Assembly (NCBI RefSeq): GCF_030285365.1
Contig: NZ_JASVDS010000003.1
Coordinates: forward strand, 558,001-622,000
DNA from: Roseateles subflavus
Lineage (GTDB): Bacteria > Pseudomonadota > Gammaproteobacteria > Burkholderiales > Burkholderiaceae_C
Length of the DNA stretch: 64,000 nucleotides
Direction of reading: 5' to 3'
In this document: positions 35,329 through 44,620 of the stretch, piece after piece
Numbering within the stretch: the stretch's first letter is position 1
Layout: every line of letters starts with the position of its first letter
The notes under the pieces: generated by a model
Database searches by the model: none
Seen by the model: the letters and a program-made list of their open reading frames with translations, nothing else
What the model was told of the DNA's origin: nothing
Position numbers and translations under genes: made by a program

Positions 35329-36600
35329 ATGGCCATGCGTGATCCCGTTGTGCAGCATCTGGGCTTCTGCGCGCCGGTCGCGGGGCAAGACCTGGCCCCG
35401 TTGATGGGCAGGCCTCCGGGCGATCTGCCCCGCGGCTACGAGGGCGCGCCGCTGATGGCGACCCTGATCCAGGGCCTGCTGGAGGCGGGACTGCGGGTGA
35501 GCGTCTTCACGCTCAGCGCGGACCTGCCGCCCGACGCGGGCCCGGTGTGCCTCTCCTCGACGCGCTGGCCGGGCCTGCGCGTCCACTTCGTGCCTTGCCG
35601 GCCCCGCGCGTGGCGACCGGCCGGGGGGCGGCCCGGCCGCATCCTCGACCTCTACCGCCTCGAACGGCAAGGCCTGTGTGCCGCCATCGCCGAGGCGAAG
35701 CCGCAGGTCGTCCATGCCCACTGGGCCTACGAGTTCGCATGGGCGGCGCTGGACAGCGGCATCCCGACGGTCGTCACCAGCCACGACTCGCCGCTGCTGG
35801 TGGCGCGCATGAACACCTGGGCCAAGCCGACCATCAGCCTGTATCGCTGGCTGCGGGTGCTGATGGCGCGGGAGGTCCTGCGCCGGGCGCGGCACCTGAC
35901 CGTCGTGTCGCCCTACATGCAGGAGGCGCTGGCCGGGCTGGCGCGCGCCACGCCCGTCGTGGTGCCCAATGCCGTGCAGGCCGCGCTCGTGGCGCGGGGG
36001 CGCGAGCGCCAGCGTCCGGCCTGCCTGCGCATCGCCCTGATCAGCCACGGCTGGAGCCGACGCAAGAACGCCCGGCCGGCGCTGCTCGCCTTCGCGAGCC
36101 GCCGGCGCCAGGATCCGGCGATGGAGCTGCATCTGTTCGGCCATGAGTTCGAGCCGGAGGGCGCGGCCCAGGCCTGGTGCCGCCGGACGCCCGCGATGGC
36201 CGGCGCGCTGGAGGCGCTGCATTTCCACGGCCCCCTGCCGCACGAGGTCCTGATGCGGCGCCTCGAGGGCCTGGACCTGCTGCTGCATCCGTCGCTGGAG
36301 GAGTCCTTCGGCATGGTGCTGGTCGAGGCCCTGGCGCTGGGCCTGCCCGTGGTGGCGGGTGCGCACAGCGGCGCCGTGCCCTGGGTGGTGCAGGCCCCGG
36401 ACAGCCTGTGTGACGTGCGCGACAGCACCGACATCGCCCGCGCGCTCGAACGCGTGAGCGAGCCGGCGACCTATGCCCGGCTGTCCGCGCTGGGCCGCCA
36501 GCAGGTACAAACACGCTTTGGGCTCGACGCGGTCGTGCGCGCCTACCTCCAGACCTACGAACAGGCCCTCGGCCCCGATGCCTGCGCGCCCGCGCCCTGA
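35329..36600 (+). CDS. Glycosyltransferase family 4
   Basis: This 423-residue protein has the GT-B fold. The N-domain has YEGAPLMATLIQGLLEAG and HAHWAYEFAWA, and the C-domain carries the donor-site motif HPSLEESFGMVLVEALALG (E-x7-E near residues 322-330). It transfers a nucleotide-sugar residue during repeat-unit synthesis in the cytosol. It follows the flippase by 6 bases and precedes the polymerase gene by 8. Donor and linkage cannot be read from sequence. Confidence 0.9.
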   Translation: MAMRDPVVQHLGFCAPVAGQDLAPLMGRPPGDLPRGYEGAPLMATLIQGLLEAGLRVSVFTLSADLPPDAGPVCLSSTRWPGLRVHFVPCRPRAWRPAGGRPGRILDLYRLERQGLCAAIAEAKPQVVHAHWAYEFAWAALDSGIPTVVTSHDSPLLVARMNTWAKPTISLYRWLRVLMAREVLRRARHLTVVSPYMQEALAGLARATPVVVPNAVQAALVARGRERQRPACLRIALISHGWSRRKNARPALLAFASRRRQDPAMELHLFGHEFEPEGAAQAWCRRTPAMAGALEALHFHGPLPHEVLMRRLEGLDLLLHPSLEESFGMVLVEALALGLPVVAGAHSGAVPWVVQAPDSLCDVRDSTDIARALERVSEPATYARLSALGRQQVQTRFGLDAVVRAYLQTYEQALGPDACAPAP

Positions 36601-36608
36601 CCCTTTCC

Positions 36609-37973
36609 ATGCAGATCCAGACCCTCGTCCTCCTCAGCTTGCCCCTTGCCGTGGCGATGGCCCTGGCCGCGGGGCTGTTCGTCCTGCTGCTGTCGGCCTG
36701 GCGGTCCGTGGCCGTCGGCATCGGCTGGGCGGCGGCCATGGCCCTGACGGATACGCTCGTCATGGGCGCGCCGCTGCTGCACCTGGGCACGGCGGTCTTC
36801 GCCGGTGACCTGGCGAGCGTCGTGCTGGCCGCCGTCGCGCTCGGCCGCTGCCTCTGGGCGGGCAGCGAGGTGCGGCTGCACCGCGCCTGGCTGCTCTTCC
36901 TCCTGGTGATGGCCGTGAGCTTCGGGCGCGGCCTCCTCACCTACGGCACGACGGCCGGCGTGCATGTGCGGGACTACTTCTACTTCGCCGCCGTCGCCAC
37001 CTACGTCATGACCTTCGACTGGCGCCGCGCCGGTTTCGGCGCCCTGTTCCGGCCCTGGGTGACGCTCGGCGGAGCGCTGGCGCTGCTGGTGCTCTACCGC
37101 TGGACGGTCTACTACCTGCCGATCCCCGACCTGCTGCCCCCGCAGGGTGTCTACAACGTCGATGGCGCGATCCGTGTCATCGGCTCCGGGGATGCGATCC
37201 TGCTCGGGCAGCTGCTCATCGTGCTCGTGTACTTCAGCGCCGTCGCGCCCACGCTGCCCGGCTGGCGCTTCCTGATGCTGCCGCTCGCGGGGCTCGTCCT
37301 GCTGCTGCAGCACCGGTCCGTGTGGCTGGCGGTGATGGTCGGCGCCGTGACGCCGCTCCTGATGGCCCGGGACAGCAGCCGGGCCGTGCGCCAGCTCAGC
37401 GCGCTGGTCCTGGTGCTGAGCCTGGTGCTGCTGCCGCTGATCGCGAGCGAGAAGGGCAGTGGCCTGGCCGCGCAGCTGGGGCAGTCGGCCGGACGCGCCC
37501 TGCGCGGGCAGGACACGGCCTCCGACCGCCTGCAGGGCTGGGCCGCCATGATCCGCAAGTGGCAGGACAGCGGGCCCGCGGCGGTGGCCATCGGCAATCC
37601 CTTCGGCACCGACAACAGCCGGGTGGTCATCGACGACGAGGGCCGGGTGCGCGTCATCACCTACTTCGCGCACAACATGTACGTCCAGACGCTCTACAAC
37701 CTGGGCCTGGCCGGGCTCGGGGCCTTCCTGGCCGCCCTGGGCGCCGCGCTCGCGGGCCTGCGCCGGCTGGCGCGCGAGGAAGCGGCCGCCGGTCCCGCGG
37801 CGCTGCTGTTCACGCTGCTCGTGATGATGGCGGTCTACTTCATTCCCTACGGCGTCGGCCTGTGGCAGGGGCTGGTGATGGGCACGGCCCTGGCCTGGGT
37901 GCAGGCCCACGCGCCCGGTGCGGTCCGCGGGCCGCGCCTGGCCGCCGTGCAGGGAGGCGCCCATGCGCGCTGA
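36609..37973 (+). CDS. wzy: O-antigen polymerase/ligase-like membrane protein (Wzy)
   Basis: This 454-residue protein has about 12 membrane segments. A periplasmic stretch of about 80 residues (roughly 285-365) separates RSVWLAVMVGAV from AHNMYVQTLYNLGLAG; this last motif holds the His typical of the O-antigen ligase/polymerase (PF04932-like) family. It probably polymerises repeat units on the periplasmic face. Its end overlaps the glycoside hydrolase start by 11 bases. The role as polymerase rather than ligase is inferred from the locus. Confidence 0.8.
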   Translation: MQIQTLVLLSLPLAVAMALAAGLFVLLLSAWRSVAVGIGWAAAMALTDTLVMGAPLLHLGTAVFAGDLASVVLAAVALGRCLWAGSEVRLHRAWLLFLLVMAVSFGRGLLTYGTTAGVHVRDYFYFAAVATYVMTFDWRRAGFGALFRPWVTLGGALALLVLYRWTVYYLPIPDLLPPQGVYNVDGAIRVIGSGDAILLGQLLIVLVYFSAVAPTLPGWRFLMLPLAGLVLLLQHRSVWLAVMVGAVTPLLMARDSSRAVRQLSALVLVLSLVLLPLIASEKGSGLAAQLGQSAGRALRGQDTASDRLQGWAAMIRKWQDSGPAAVAIGNPFGTDNSRVVIDDEGRVRVITYFAHNMYVQTLYNLGLAGLGAFLAALGAALAGLRRLAREEAAAGPAALLFTLLVMMAVYFIPYGVGLWQGLVMGTALAWVQAHAPGAVRGPRLAAVQGGAHAR

Positions 37974-39318
37974 GGTCCGCCGTCTATGGCGCCATGCCGC
38001 GATGGCCCTGCTGTGCCTGGGGCTCGCGGGGGCGGAGCCCGCGCTCGGCTCCGACGCGGTGAGCGTGGCCACCGCGACGCCGCGCCCGCCCGTGGAGGGC
38101 GCCTTCTGGGGCCAGCACTTCCATCGCCTGCAGGGCACGCCCGTGGGCGAGGCCGGAACGACGGCCTGGCCGCCCGTGCAGGTGGGCGCGCTGCGGCTGT
38201 GGGACGCCGGCGTGTCCTGGTGGTCGATCAATCCCGAGCCCGGCGTCTGGGACTTCCGCCGGCTGGACGTCTACGTGAACACGGCCCGGGCGCGCGGCGC
38301 ACGGCTGCTGTACCCGCTCGCGCTCACCCCGCGCTGGGCCAGCGCCCGCCCTGCCGAGCCCTGCCCCTACAACCCCTGGGGCTGCAGCGCCGAGCCGCGC
38401 GACATGGCGGACTTCGCGGCCCTCGTGCGGGCCGTCGCGAGCCGCTATGGCGACCGCATCGAGGCCTACGAGCTCTGGAACGAGCCGGGGCTGTCCGAGC
38501 TGGAGATCGACCGGCGCCACCCGCTCTTCTTCACGGGCTCCGTGACGCAGCTGGTCGAGATGGCCCGGGTCGCGCGGGCCGAGCTGGATGCCGTCCAGCC
38601 GGGGGCCAGGCTCTGCACGCCGGGCTTCGTGAACGGCCCCCAGCGGCTCGACCTGTTTCTCGCGGCCGGCGGCAAGCAGTATGTCCAGGCCATCTGCTAC
38701 CACTTCTATGCCTCCTCCGTCCGGCAGTCGGCGGCCGAGCTGGTCAAGGTGCGTGCCGTGATGCAGAAGCACGGGCTCGAGCACCTGCCGCTGTGGAACA
38801 CCGAGTCCGGCGCTCCCATGCAAGGGGAGGGCCGCAACCCGGACGACGGCGCGGCCCTGATGGCGCAGCTGCACCTCTTCGGCGCAGCGGCGGGATGGTC
38901 CCGGTTCTTCTACTACGCCTGGGACAACCAGGACACCGGGATGCTCGACGCCGACGGCCACTGGCGCCGCGCCGCGACGGCCTATGCGGCGCTGCAGACC
39001 TGGGTGGCGGGCGTGCGCTTCCAGGGCTGCCGGCTGCTGGTCATGAAGCGCGTGCCGCTCATCGCCTGCCGGGGCGAGCGTGACGGCGAGCAGCGCCTGT
39101 GGCTCTGGAGCGATGGCCCCGCGACGGCCGAGACCAGCCCGGCCGAGCTGGCGAGTGCCCTCGGCCTGCCCGGCGCGACCTCGCTGCGGCGGGCCCAGCT
39201 GCTGTTCGCCCCGGCGGCCGATCGCCTGCCCGCGGTCCCGGAAGGCCGGCTGCGCATCGGCCGCATCCCGGTGCAGTTGCTCATCGCCGCGGACGGGTCC
39301 GCGGAGCCGGGACGCTGA
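37963..39318 (+). CDS. Secreted clan GH-A glycoside hydrolase, PslG/GH39-like
   Basis: This 451-residue protein has a signal peptide (ending about EPALG) and a (beta/alpha)8 hydrolase domain. The probable acid/base is E174 in YELWNEPG, and the probable nucleophile is E281 in LWNTESGAP, which fits clan GH-A such as GH39. QHFHRLQGT near the N-terminus and FYYAWDNQDTGM near 320 are typical of the group. Secreted hydrolases in polysaccharide loci, such as PslG, trim or release polymer in the periplasm. It overlaps wzy and precedes a GT2 gene by one base, so it belongs to the operon. Confidence 0.85.
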   Translation: MRAEVRRLWRHAAMALLCLGLAGAEPALGSDAVSVATATPRPPVEGAFWGQHFHRLQGTPVGEAGTTAWPPVQVGALRLWDAGVSWWSINPEPGVWDFRRLDVYVNTARARGARLLYPLALTPRWASARPAEPCPYNPWGCSAEPRDMADFAALVRAVASRYGDRIEAYELWNEPGLSELEIDRRHPLFFTGSVTQLVEMARVARAELDAVQPGARLCTPGFVNGPQRLDLFLAAGGKQYVQAICYHFYASSVRQSAAELVKVRAVMQKHGLEHLPLWNTESGAPMQGEGRNPDDGAALMAQLHLFGAAAGWSRFFYYAWDNQDTGMLDADGHWRRAATAYAALQTWVAGVRFQGCRLLVMKRVPLIACRGERDGEQRLWLWSDGPATAETSPAELASALGLPGATSLRRAQLLFAPAADRLPAVPEGRLRIGRIPVQLLIAADGSAEPGR

Positions 39319-39319
39319 C

Positions 39320-40201
39320 ATGACGACGATCCGCATCTGTGCGCTGCTCTGCAGCTTCAATCGCAAGGACGCCACCCTGCGCTGCCTCGAGGGCGTGGCG
39401 CGGGAGCGCGAGGCGCTGCGGGCGCGCGGCGGCGAGCTGTGTGCCGTGCTCGTCGACGACGGCAGCACCGACGGCACGGCCGAGCTCGTGGGCGCACGGC
39501 ACGACTGGGTCCGGGTGATCCGCACCCGCGAGCCGCTGTTCTGGTGCCGCAGCATGCACCTGGCGCAGCAGCAGCCCGAGGCGCAGGCCGCGACGCACCA
39601 GTGGCTGCTGAATGACGACGTGGATCTGCGCCCGGGGGTGCTCACGGCCCTCTTGGACACGGAGGCCGCGCTGCGGGCGCGGGGCGAGGGCCCGCTGGTG
39701 GTCGTGGGCGCGACGGCGGATGTGCGCACGGGGCTCACGAGCTACGGCGGCGAGCGGCGCGGGTCCGGCTGGCGGCGCAGCCGTTTCGAGCATCTGGCGC
39801 CGGGCACGCAGCCTTTGCCCTGTGACGGCATGAACGGCAACATCGTCCTGCTGCCCCGCGACGCACGGGCGCGCGTCGGCGACCTGGACCCGGTCTTCGA
39901 GCACGCCATGGGCGACACGGACTACGCCTTGCGCGCGCGCACCCTCGGGGTCGGCGTGTGGCTGGCGCCGGGGCACTGGGGCTGGTGCTCGGACAATCCG
40001 CCGACCGGGACCTACCTCGATCCCGCGCTGCCCTGGCTGCGGCGCTGGCGTCACATGCGGTCCCGCAAGGGGCTGCCGTGGCGCTCCTGGCTGCACTTCA
40101 CGCGCCGTCACATGGGCCTGGCCTGGCCGCTCTATTTCGCCTGGCCCTACGTCAAGCTGCTCAGCCAGGCCCTGCGCGGGCGGAGAGCCGGCCGTGGTTG
40201 A
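39320..40201 (+). CDS. Glycosyltransferase family 2
   Basis: This 293-residue protein has the GT-A fold: CSFNRKDATLRCLEGV, AVLVDDGSTDGTAELV with the nucleotide-binding Asp residues, and LLNDDVDLRPG with the metal-binding acidic motif. GDTDYALRARTLG is the typical later segment. It transfers a sugar in the cytosol during repeat-unit assembly. One base separates it from the hydrolase gene, and its end overlaps the next glycosyltransferase by 8 bases. Some GT2 enzymes of this layout use dTDP-rhamnose, which this locus can make, but that is inference. Confidence 0.88.
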   Translation: MTTIRICALLCSFNRKDATLRCLEGVAREREALRARGGELCAVLVDDGSTDGTAELVGARHDWVRVIRTREPLFWCRSMHLAQQQPEAQAATHQWLLNDDVDLRPGVLTALLDTEAALRARGEGPLVVVGATADVRTGLTSYGGERRGSGWRRSRFEHLAPGTQPLPCDGMNGNIVLLPRDARARVGDLDPVFEHAMGDTDYALRARTLGVGVWLAPGHWGWCSDNPPTGTYLDPALPWLRRWRHMRSRKGLPWRSWLHFTRRHMGLAWPLYFAWPYVKLLSQALRGRRAGRG

Positions 40202-41333
40202 GCGGCACGACGGCCGACGCCTGCGCGTGGCGCTCATCACCAGCGCCCCGGCGCCCTACCGCGTCCCGGCCTACGCGGCCGCGGCGGCGTCGTCGGGCTG
40301 GGACTGGCACATCCTCTACTGCGCCCGTCCGTACATCGACCCCGACATCCCGCTGACGGCCCCGGGCGTGACGAGCCATTTCCTGCCCGGCCGCTTCCTG
40401 GCCTTCGAGCGCCGCTTCGTCCACGCCGATCCCGCCGCGTGGCGCGTGCTCACGGAGGTGCAGCCCGACGTCGTCATCACCACCGGCTTCATCCCCAGCT
40501 ACCTGCTCGCCTATGCCTGGGCGCGCCGGCACGGGCGGCCGCATGTGGCGATGACGGACGGCACGCTGTGCCACGAGGCGCACCTGAGCGCCGTGCACCG
40601 GGCGCTGCGCCGCTGGGTCTACCGACGATCGGCAGCGGGCATCGGGGCGAGCCGGGCGTCGATGGCCTTGCTGCAGCAGTACGGCATGCCGGCGGACCGG
40701 GGCCACCTGGCGCCGATCTGCACGGACAACCGGCCCTTCGCGCCGCTGCCCGAGCAGCCGCGGCCGGTGGACATGCTGTTCTCGGCACGCTTCGTGGAGA
40801 CCAAGCAGCCGCTCTTCGCGCTGGAGGTGGCACACCGCACCGCCGAGCGCCTCGGGCGGCCGGTGCGCCTGCGCTGGCTCGGCGCCGGGCCGCTGGAGCC
40901 CCGGCTGCGCGAGCGTGCGGCCGAGCGCGCCCGCACGGTGCACAGCGAGTTCCTCGGCTGGCGCCCCCAGGCCGAGCTGCCGGCGTTGTACCGCGAGGCT
41001 CGCCTGTTCCTCTTTCCCACGACCTGGGAGGCCTGGGGCCTGGTCGCCAACGAAGCCTGCGCGGCGGGCGTGCCGGTCTTCACCACGCCTGAGGCCGGGT
41101 GCGCCGGGGAGCTGGTGGTGGACGGCGTGAGCGGGCGCGTCGGGCCGCTGGACGCCGAGGCCTGGTCCCGCGCGGCCGCCGGCCTGCTGAGCGACACCGC
41201 CGCCTGGTCCCGCCTCTCGCAAGGGGCGCTGCAGTGCGTGGCCCCGCTGACGTTCGACGCGGCGGCGGCCGGCCTCGTCGGCGCCGTGCGCCAGGCGCTG
41301 GCCTCGCCCCGGCCCGGCCGCCCGAGCCCCTGA
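40194..41333 (+). CDS. Glycosyltransferase family 4
   Basis: This 379-residue GT-B protein begins LRVALITSAPAPYRVPAYAAA, typical of GT4 enzymes, and has the donor-site region FPTTWEAWGLVANEACAAG with the two glutamates. Translation starts at GTG, 8 bases inside the preceding gene. It belongs to the rightward eps transcript. Substrate is unknown. Confidence 0.87.
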   Translation: MVERHDGRRLRVALITSAPAPYRVPAYAAAAASSGWDWHILYCARPYIDPDIPLTAPGVTSHFLPGRFLAFERRFVHADPAAWRVLTEVQPDVVITTGFIPSYLLAYAWARRHGRPHVAMTDGTLCHEAHLSAVHRALRRWVYRRSAAGIGASRASMALLQQYGMPADRGHLAPICTDNRPFAPLPEQPRPVDMLFSARFVETKQPLFALEVAHRTAERLGRPVRLRWLGAGPLEPRLRERAAERARTVHSEFLGWRPQAELPALYREARLFLFPTTWEAWGLVANEACAAGVPVFTTPEAGCAGELVVDGVSGRVGPLDAEAWSRAAAGLLSDTAAWSRLSQGALQCVAPLTFDAAAAGLVGAVRQALASPRPGRPSP

Positions 41334-41337
41334 CGCC

Positions 41338-42495
41338 ATGCGCATCCTCCAGATCCACAACCAGTACCAGCAGCGCGGCGGCGAGGACGTCGTCGTCGAC
41401 CGCGAGGCCGCGCTGCTGCGGGCCGACGGCCATGAGGTGATGCAGCTGCTGCGGCACAATGACGAGGTGCGCGGGCGGGCGTCCTGGCGCCTGGCCCTCG
41501 ACGCCGTGTGGTCCCGCGAGAGTCACGCGGCGGTCCTGGCCCGGATCGCGCAGGCACGGCCGGAGCTCGTGCACGTCCACAACACGATGCCGCTGCTGTC
41601 GCCGTCGGTCATCCACGCGGCACGGCAGGCCGGCGTGCCGGTGGTGATGACGCTGCACAACTACCGTCTGGTGTGCGCCAACGGCCTGATGCTGCGCGCG
41701 GGCGCGCCCTGCGAGGACTGCGTGGGGCAGGTGCCCTGGCGGGCCGTCTGGCATCGCTGCTACCGCGGCAGCGCGGCGCAGAGCGGGGTGGTCGCCCTGA
41801 CGCTGCAGGTGCATCGCGCCCTGGGCACCTGGCATCGCGGCGTGACCCGCTTTGCCGCCGTGTCGAGCCCGGTGCGCGAGGCGATGTGCCGCGGCGGGCT
41901 GCCGGCGGATCGCATCGAGGTGCTGCCGAACTTTGCCGAGACCGCCACCGAGCCCCCGTCGGATGCGCCGCGCCACGGCCTGCTGTATGTGGGCCGGCTC
42001 GCCCCGGAGAAGGGCCTGGACCTGCTCATGACGCTGGCGGCGCAGGGGGCGCCCGGCACGATCACGGTGGTGGGCGACGGCCCGCTGCGGGGCGCGCTCG
42101 AGGCCGTGCCGGGCCTGCGCTGCCTGGGCCCGCTGCCGCCCGCCGAGGTGCGGCGGGAGATGCGCCGCGCGCGGGCCTTGCTGCTGCCCAGCCGCGCGGC
42201 GGAGTCCTTCGGCCTGACGGTGATCGAGGCCTTCAGCGAGGGCCTGCCGGCGGTGGTGTCCGCGCAGGGCGCGCTGCCGGAACTCGTGCAGGCGGGCCGC
42301 ACGGGCTGGGTCCTGCCGGCCGACGATCCGCCGGCCTGGCAGGCGGTGCTGCAGTCCGTGCTGCAATCGCCCGAGGAAGCGCGGCGTCGCGGCGAGGCCG
42401 CGCGCGAGGACTTCCTGGCCCGCTGGTCGCCCCCTCGCCACCGGGACGCGCTGATGGCCTTCTACGGCCGCGCGCTGGCTTCAGGACGCGGCTGA
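41338..42495 (+). CDS. Glycosyltransferase family 4, last gene of the rightward eps arm
   Basis: This 385-residue GT-B protein starts MRILQIHNQYQQRGGEDVVV, with MTLHNYRLVCANGLMLR and CYRGSAAQSG mid-protein, and the donor motif AAESFGLTVIEAFSEGLP near residue 285. It closely follows the previous glycosyltransferase (4 bases). Its last 15 bases overlap the last bases of the convergent fucosyltransferase-like gene. It most likely completes the repeat unit. Confidence 0.9.
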   Translation: MRILQIHNQYQQRGGEDVVVDREAALLRADGHEVMQLLRHNDEVRGRASWRLALDAVWSRESHAAVLARIAQARPELVHVHNTMPLLSPSVIHAARQAGVPVVMTLHNYRLVCANGLMLRAGAPCEDCVGQVPWRAVWHRCYRGSAAQSGVVALTLQVHRALGTWHRGVTRFAAVSSPVREAMCRGGLPADRIEVLPNFAETATEPPSDAPRHGLLYVGRLAPEKGLDLLMTLAAQGAPGTITVVGDGPLRGALEAVPGLRCLGPLPPAEVRREMRRARALLLPSRAAESFGLTVIEAFSEGLPAVVSAQGALPELVQAGRTGWVLPADDPPAWQAVLQSVLQSPEEARRRGEAAREDFLARWSPPRHRDALMAFYGRALASGRG

Positions 42496-43467
42496 TCCGC
42501 CGGCCGGGGACCCGAGCCCCGCGTCGCCCGGTGGCCGTCCCGCCGTCGCGCCCGTGCGGATCGCGCGGACCGTGAGGCCGCCGATCTCGCCGGGCACATA
42601 CGAGAACGAGCTCATGTGAGAGCCCCAGATCTCCGTCGTGAGCGAGAGCATGAGCAGCTCGGCCAGCGCGGACTGGATGCCGGCCACGCTGTTGCGGTCC
42701 GCGTTGCTGTGGGCATAGCGCAGCACGCGCTCGCCCAGGGCCGCCTCGAGGTGCTGCCAGGCCGCGAGGCTGTCGGTGGCCACGAAGAAGCGCGTGCCAG
42801 GCGCCTTCGCCAGCCGGGCCTGCATGGCCTCGAGAAAGGCGCTCACCGGGCTGTGGGCGATGGCCTCGGCATGGTCGCCCTGGCGGATGTGCACGCCGAT
42901 GCAGCCGGCCAGTGTCGCCCGCTGGGCGGCCACCGCCTGCGCGATGGCGGGCACCGGTCGCACGAAACCGTAGTCGGCGCCGGCCTCACCGATCTTCCAG
43001 CAGCTCGACACGAACATCGCCGACGCGGGATCCGCAGGCGCCAGCGCCTCGGCGATGGCCCGCTGGGTGGCGGCCTCGTGCTGCGGGTAGTCCGTCGAGG
43101 GCGGGAACGGCGGGAAGCGCGCGGCCAGGTCCTCGCTGATCCACTGCTGGCGGGCCGGCAGCTGCGGGGCCAGGCAGCGGCGCAGCCAGGCATGGGGCGC
43201 CGAGCCGGCCTGCCGGCGCGAGGTGGGCCACAGGGCGCGCACCGCCGGCAGCAGGCGGTCGGGCACGCCGCGGCAGTAGTCGTGCACGCGGAAGTCCTCG
43301 GGCGGCAGCAGCAGGTCCTGGTAGTCGCAATTCAGCGCCGCGTCGCGCTCCCAGAGCACCTGCAGCGGGCGGCCGAGCCGGCGGGCCTCGACCCGCGCCG
43401 AGGCGATCGTGCGCAGGCGGTTGGCCAGGCCGCTGACGGGCTTGAGGTAGAGCGCGGGAGCGGCCAT
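42481..43467 (-). CDS. Candidate fucosyltransferase (GT11/O-FucT-like)
   Basis: This 328-residue protein has no recognisable signal peptide. SGLANRLRT near residues 12-20 resembles the GLGNQ-type motif of GT11 enzymes, and GVHIRQGDH at 191-199 matches the H-x-R-x-G-D motif of alpha-1,2/1,6-fucosyltransferases, where the arginine binds GDP-fucose. FFVATDS near 235 fits the third motif. The locus makes GDP-fucose through manC, gmd and fcl, which strengthens the call. It starts 4 bases after the upstream CgeB-like gene and ends in a 15-base tail-to-tail overlap. Overall similarity is distant. Confidence 0.55.
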   Translation of the reverse strand: MAAPALYLKPVSGLANRLRTIASARVEARRLGRPLQVLWERDAALNCDYQDLLLPPEDFRVHDYCRGVPDRLLPAVRALWPTSRRQAGSAPHAWLRRCLAPQLPARQQWISEDLAARFPPFPPSTDYPQHEAATQRAIAEALAPADPASAMFVSSCWKIGEAGADYGFVRPVPAIAQAVAAQRATLAGCIGVHIRQGDHAEAIAHSPVSAFLEAMQARLAKAPGTRFFVATDSLAAWQHLEAALGERVLRYAHSNADRNSVAGIQSALAELLMLSLTTEIWGSHMSSFSYVPGEIGGLTVRAIRTGATAGRPPGDAGLGSPAGGSAAS

Positions 43468-43471
43468 GGCC

Positions 43472-44620
43472 TCAGCCCGTCCAGCCGCGCACGGCAAAGG
43501 GCGCCTCGGCCGCGGGATCCACCCCGGGCGCGAAGCAGCGCAGCCGCGGCGGCGGCATCGGCCTCCCGAGGCGTCGGGCCTGGATCAGTGCCTGCACCAG
43601 GTCCACCATCTCGTGCGTCCGGTGGGCGTGCGTGTGGGCACCGAGCACGTAGTCGCGCGCCCGCTGCCCCCAGGCCTGGAGGGCCTCGGGGGGCAGGTCC
43701 AGCGCGCGATCGACCGCCTGCAGCAGCGAAGGCAGGCTGTCATAACCTCTCCAGTGAACGTCCGGCGTGGCCAGGCGATCGACCCGCGGGACGCGGAAGT
43801 CCAGCAGCGGCACACCGCTGGCCAGGGCGATGTAGAAGCGGTCCGAGGTGTAGTAGGGCGCGATGGAGCCGGGAAAGCCGCCCAGCTGGAGGCGGCCCTG
43901 CAGCGCCGCCTGGTGCTGCCTGGCGTAGGCCACCGGCCCCTGCCAGGCCGGCTGGCCCGCCCAGTTCAGGCCGAAGAGGCCGAAGCGCCGGCCGTAGCGC
44001 CGGGTCAGCTGCCGGACCATCTCCGTCCGCTGCCGGCCGGAGCGGCTCAGTCGCGTGAAGGGATTGCGGCCGCCGTTGTGGCTGCCGATGAAGACGACGT
44101 CGAACGCCGGGGGCGCCACGGGGACCCCCGGCGCGCTGAAGCGGACCTGGCAGGCGCCGTTGGGCATCAGGAGCACATTGCGGGCGCCCCGGTCGATCAG
44201 CGCATCGGCCATGTAGCCCATGGAGGTCAGGAAGCACATGTCCGACTGCGAGGCGGCCTGGAACAGGCTGGCCGGCGGGCGCTGCAGCCAGCGACCGTAG
44301 GGGTCGCCGCCCGTCGTCACGACCAGCAGCTGCGGCCGGATCCGTCGGGCCTCGGCGATGAAGGGGCGCGGGTCCGCCAGCGGGCCGTGGAACCACTGCA
44401 GCATCAGCACGTCGATGGCCTCGTCGGCGACGATCTGCAGCGCCCGGCGGTAAAGCGCGGGCCAGTGCGCGGGATCCGGCGATGCCTCCGGGCCCGAGGG
44501 CAGGTAGGGCAGGCAATGGAAGGCTTCGATCACGCCGCGGGCCTGCAGCTCGACCAGGGCCTGGTGGTAGCCTGGCTGGTCGGCCGGGGAACGGCCCTGG
44601 AGCAGCAGCAGCAGGCGCAT
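43472..44620 (-). CDS. CgeB-like glycosyltransferase
   Basis: This 382-residue protein has a GT-B-like layout. VVFIGSHNGGRNPF near residue 175 is followed by FGLFGLNW, then FPGSIAPYYTSDRFYIALASGVPLLDFR (quoted here as its two parts FPGSIAPYYTSDRFY and ALASGVPLLDFR), and the C-terminal GAHTHAHRTHEMVD helix, all as in CgeB/Glyco_trans_1_2 proteins. It begins with [15 protein letters not shown]. One base is shared with the stop of the upstream WecG-type gene. The donor sugar is unknown. Confidence 0.75.
   Translation of the reverse strand: MRLLLLLQGRSPADQPGYHQALVELQARGVIEAFHCLPYLPSGPEASPDPAHWPALYRRALQIVADEAIDVLMLQWFHGPLADPRPFIAEARRIRPQLLVVTTGGDPYGRWLQRPPASLFQAASQSDMCFLTSMGYMADALIDRGARNVLLMPNGACQVRFSAPGVPVAPPAFDVVFIGSHNGGRNPFTRLSRSGRQRTEMVRQLTRRYGRRFGLFGLNWAGQPAWQGPVAYARQHQAALQGRLQLGGFPGSIAPYYTSDRFYIALASGVPLLDFRVPRVDRLATPDVHWRGYDSLPSLLQAVDRALDLPPEALQAWGQRARDYVLGAHTHAHRTHEMVDLVQALIQARRLGRPMPPPRLRCFAPGVDPAAEAPFAVRGWTG

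Noticed and set aside
33610-36510. Leftward frame of about 966 codons
   Set aside because: It is a GC-rich shadow of the flippase and glycosyltransferase genes, full of Arg, Gln and His with no domain.
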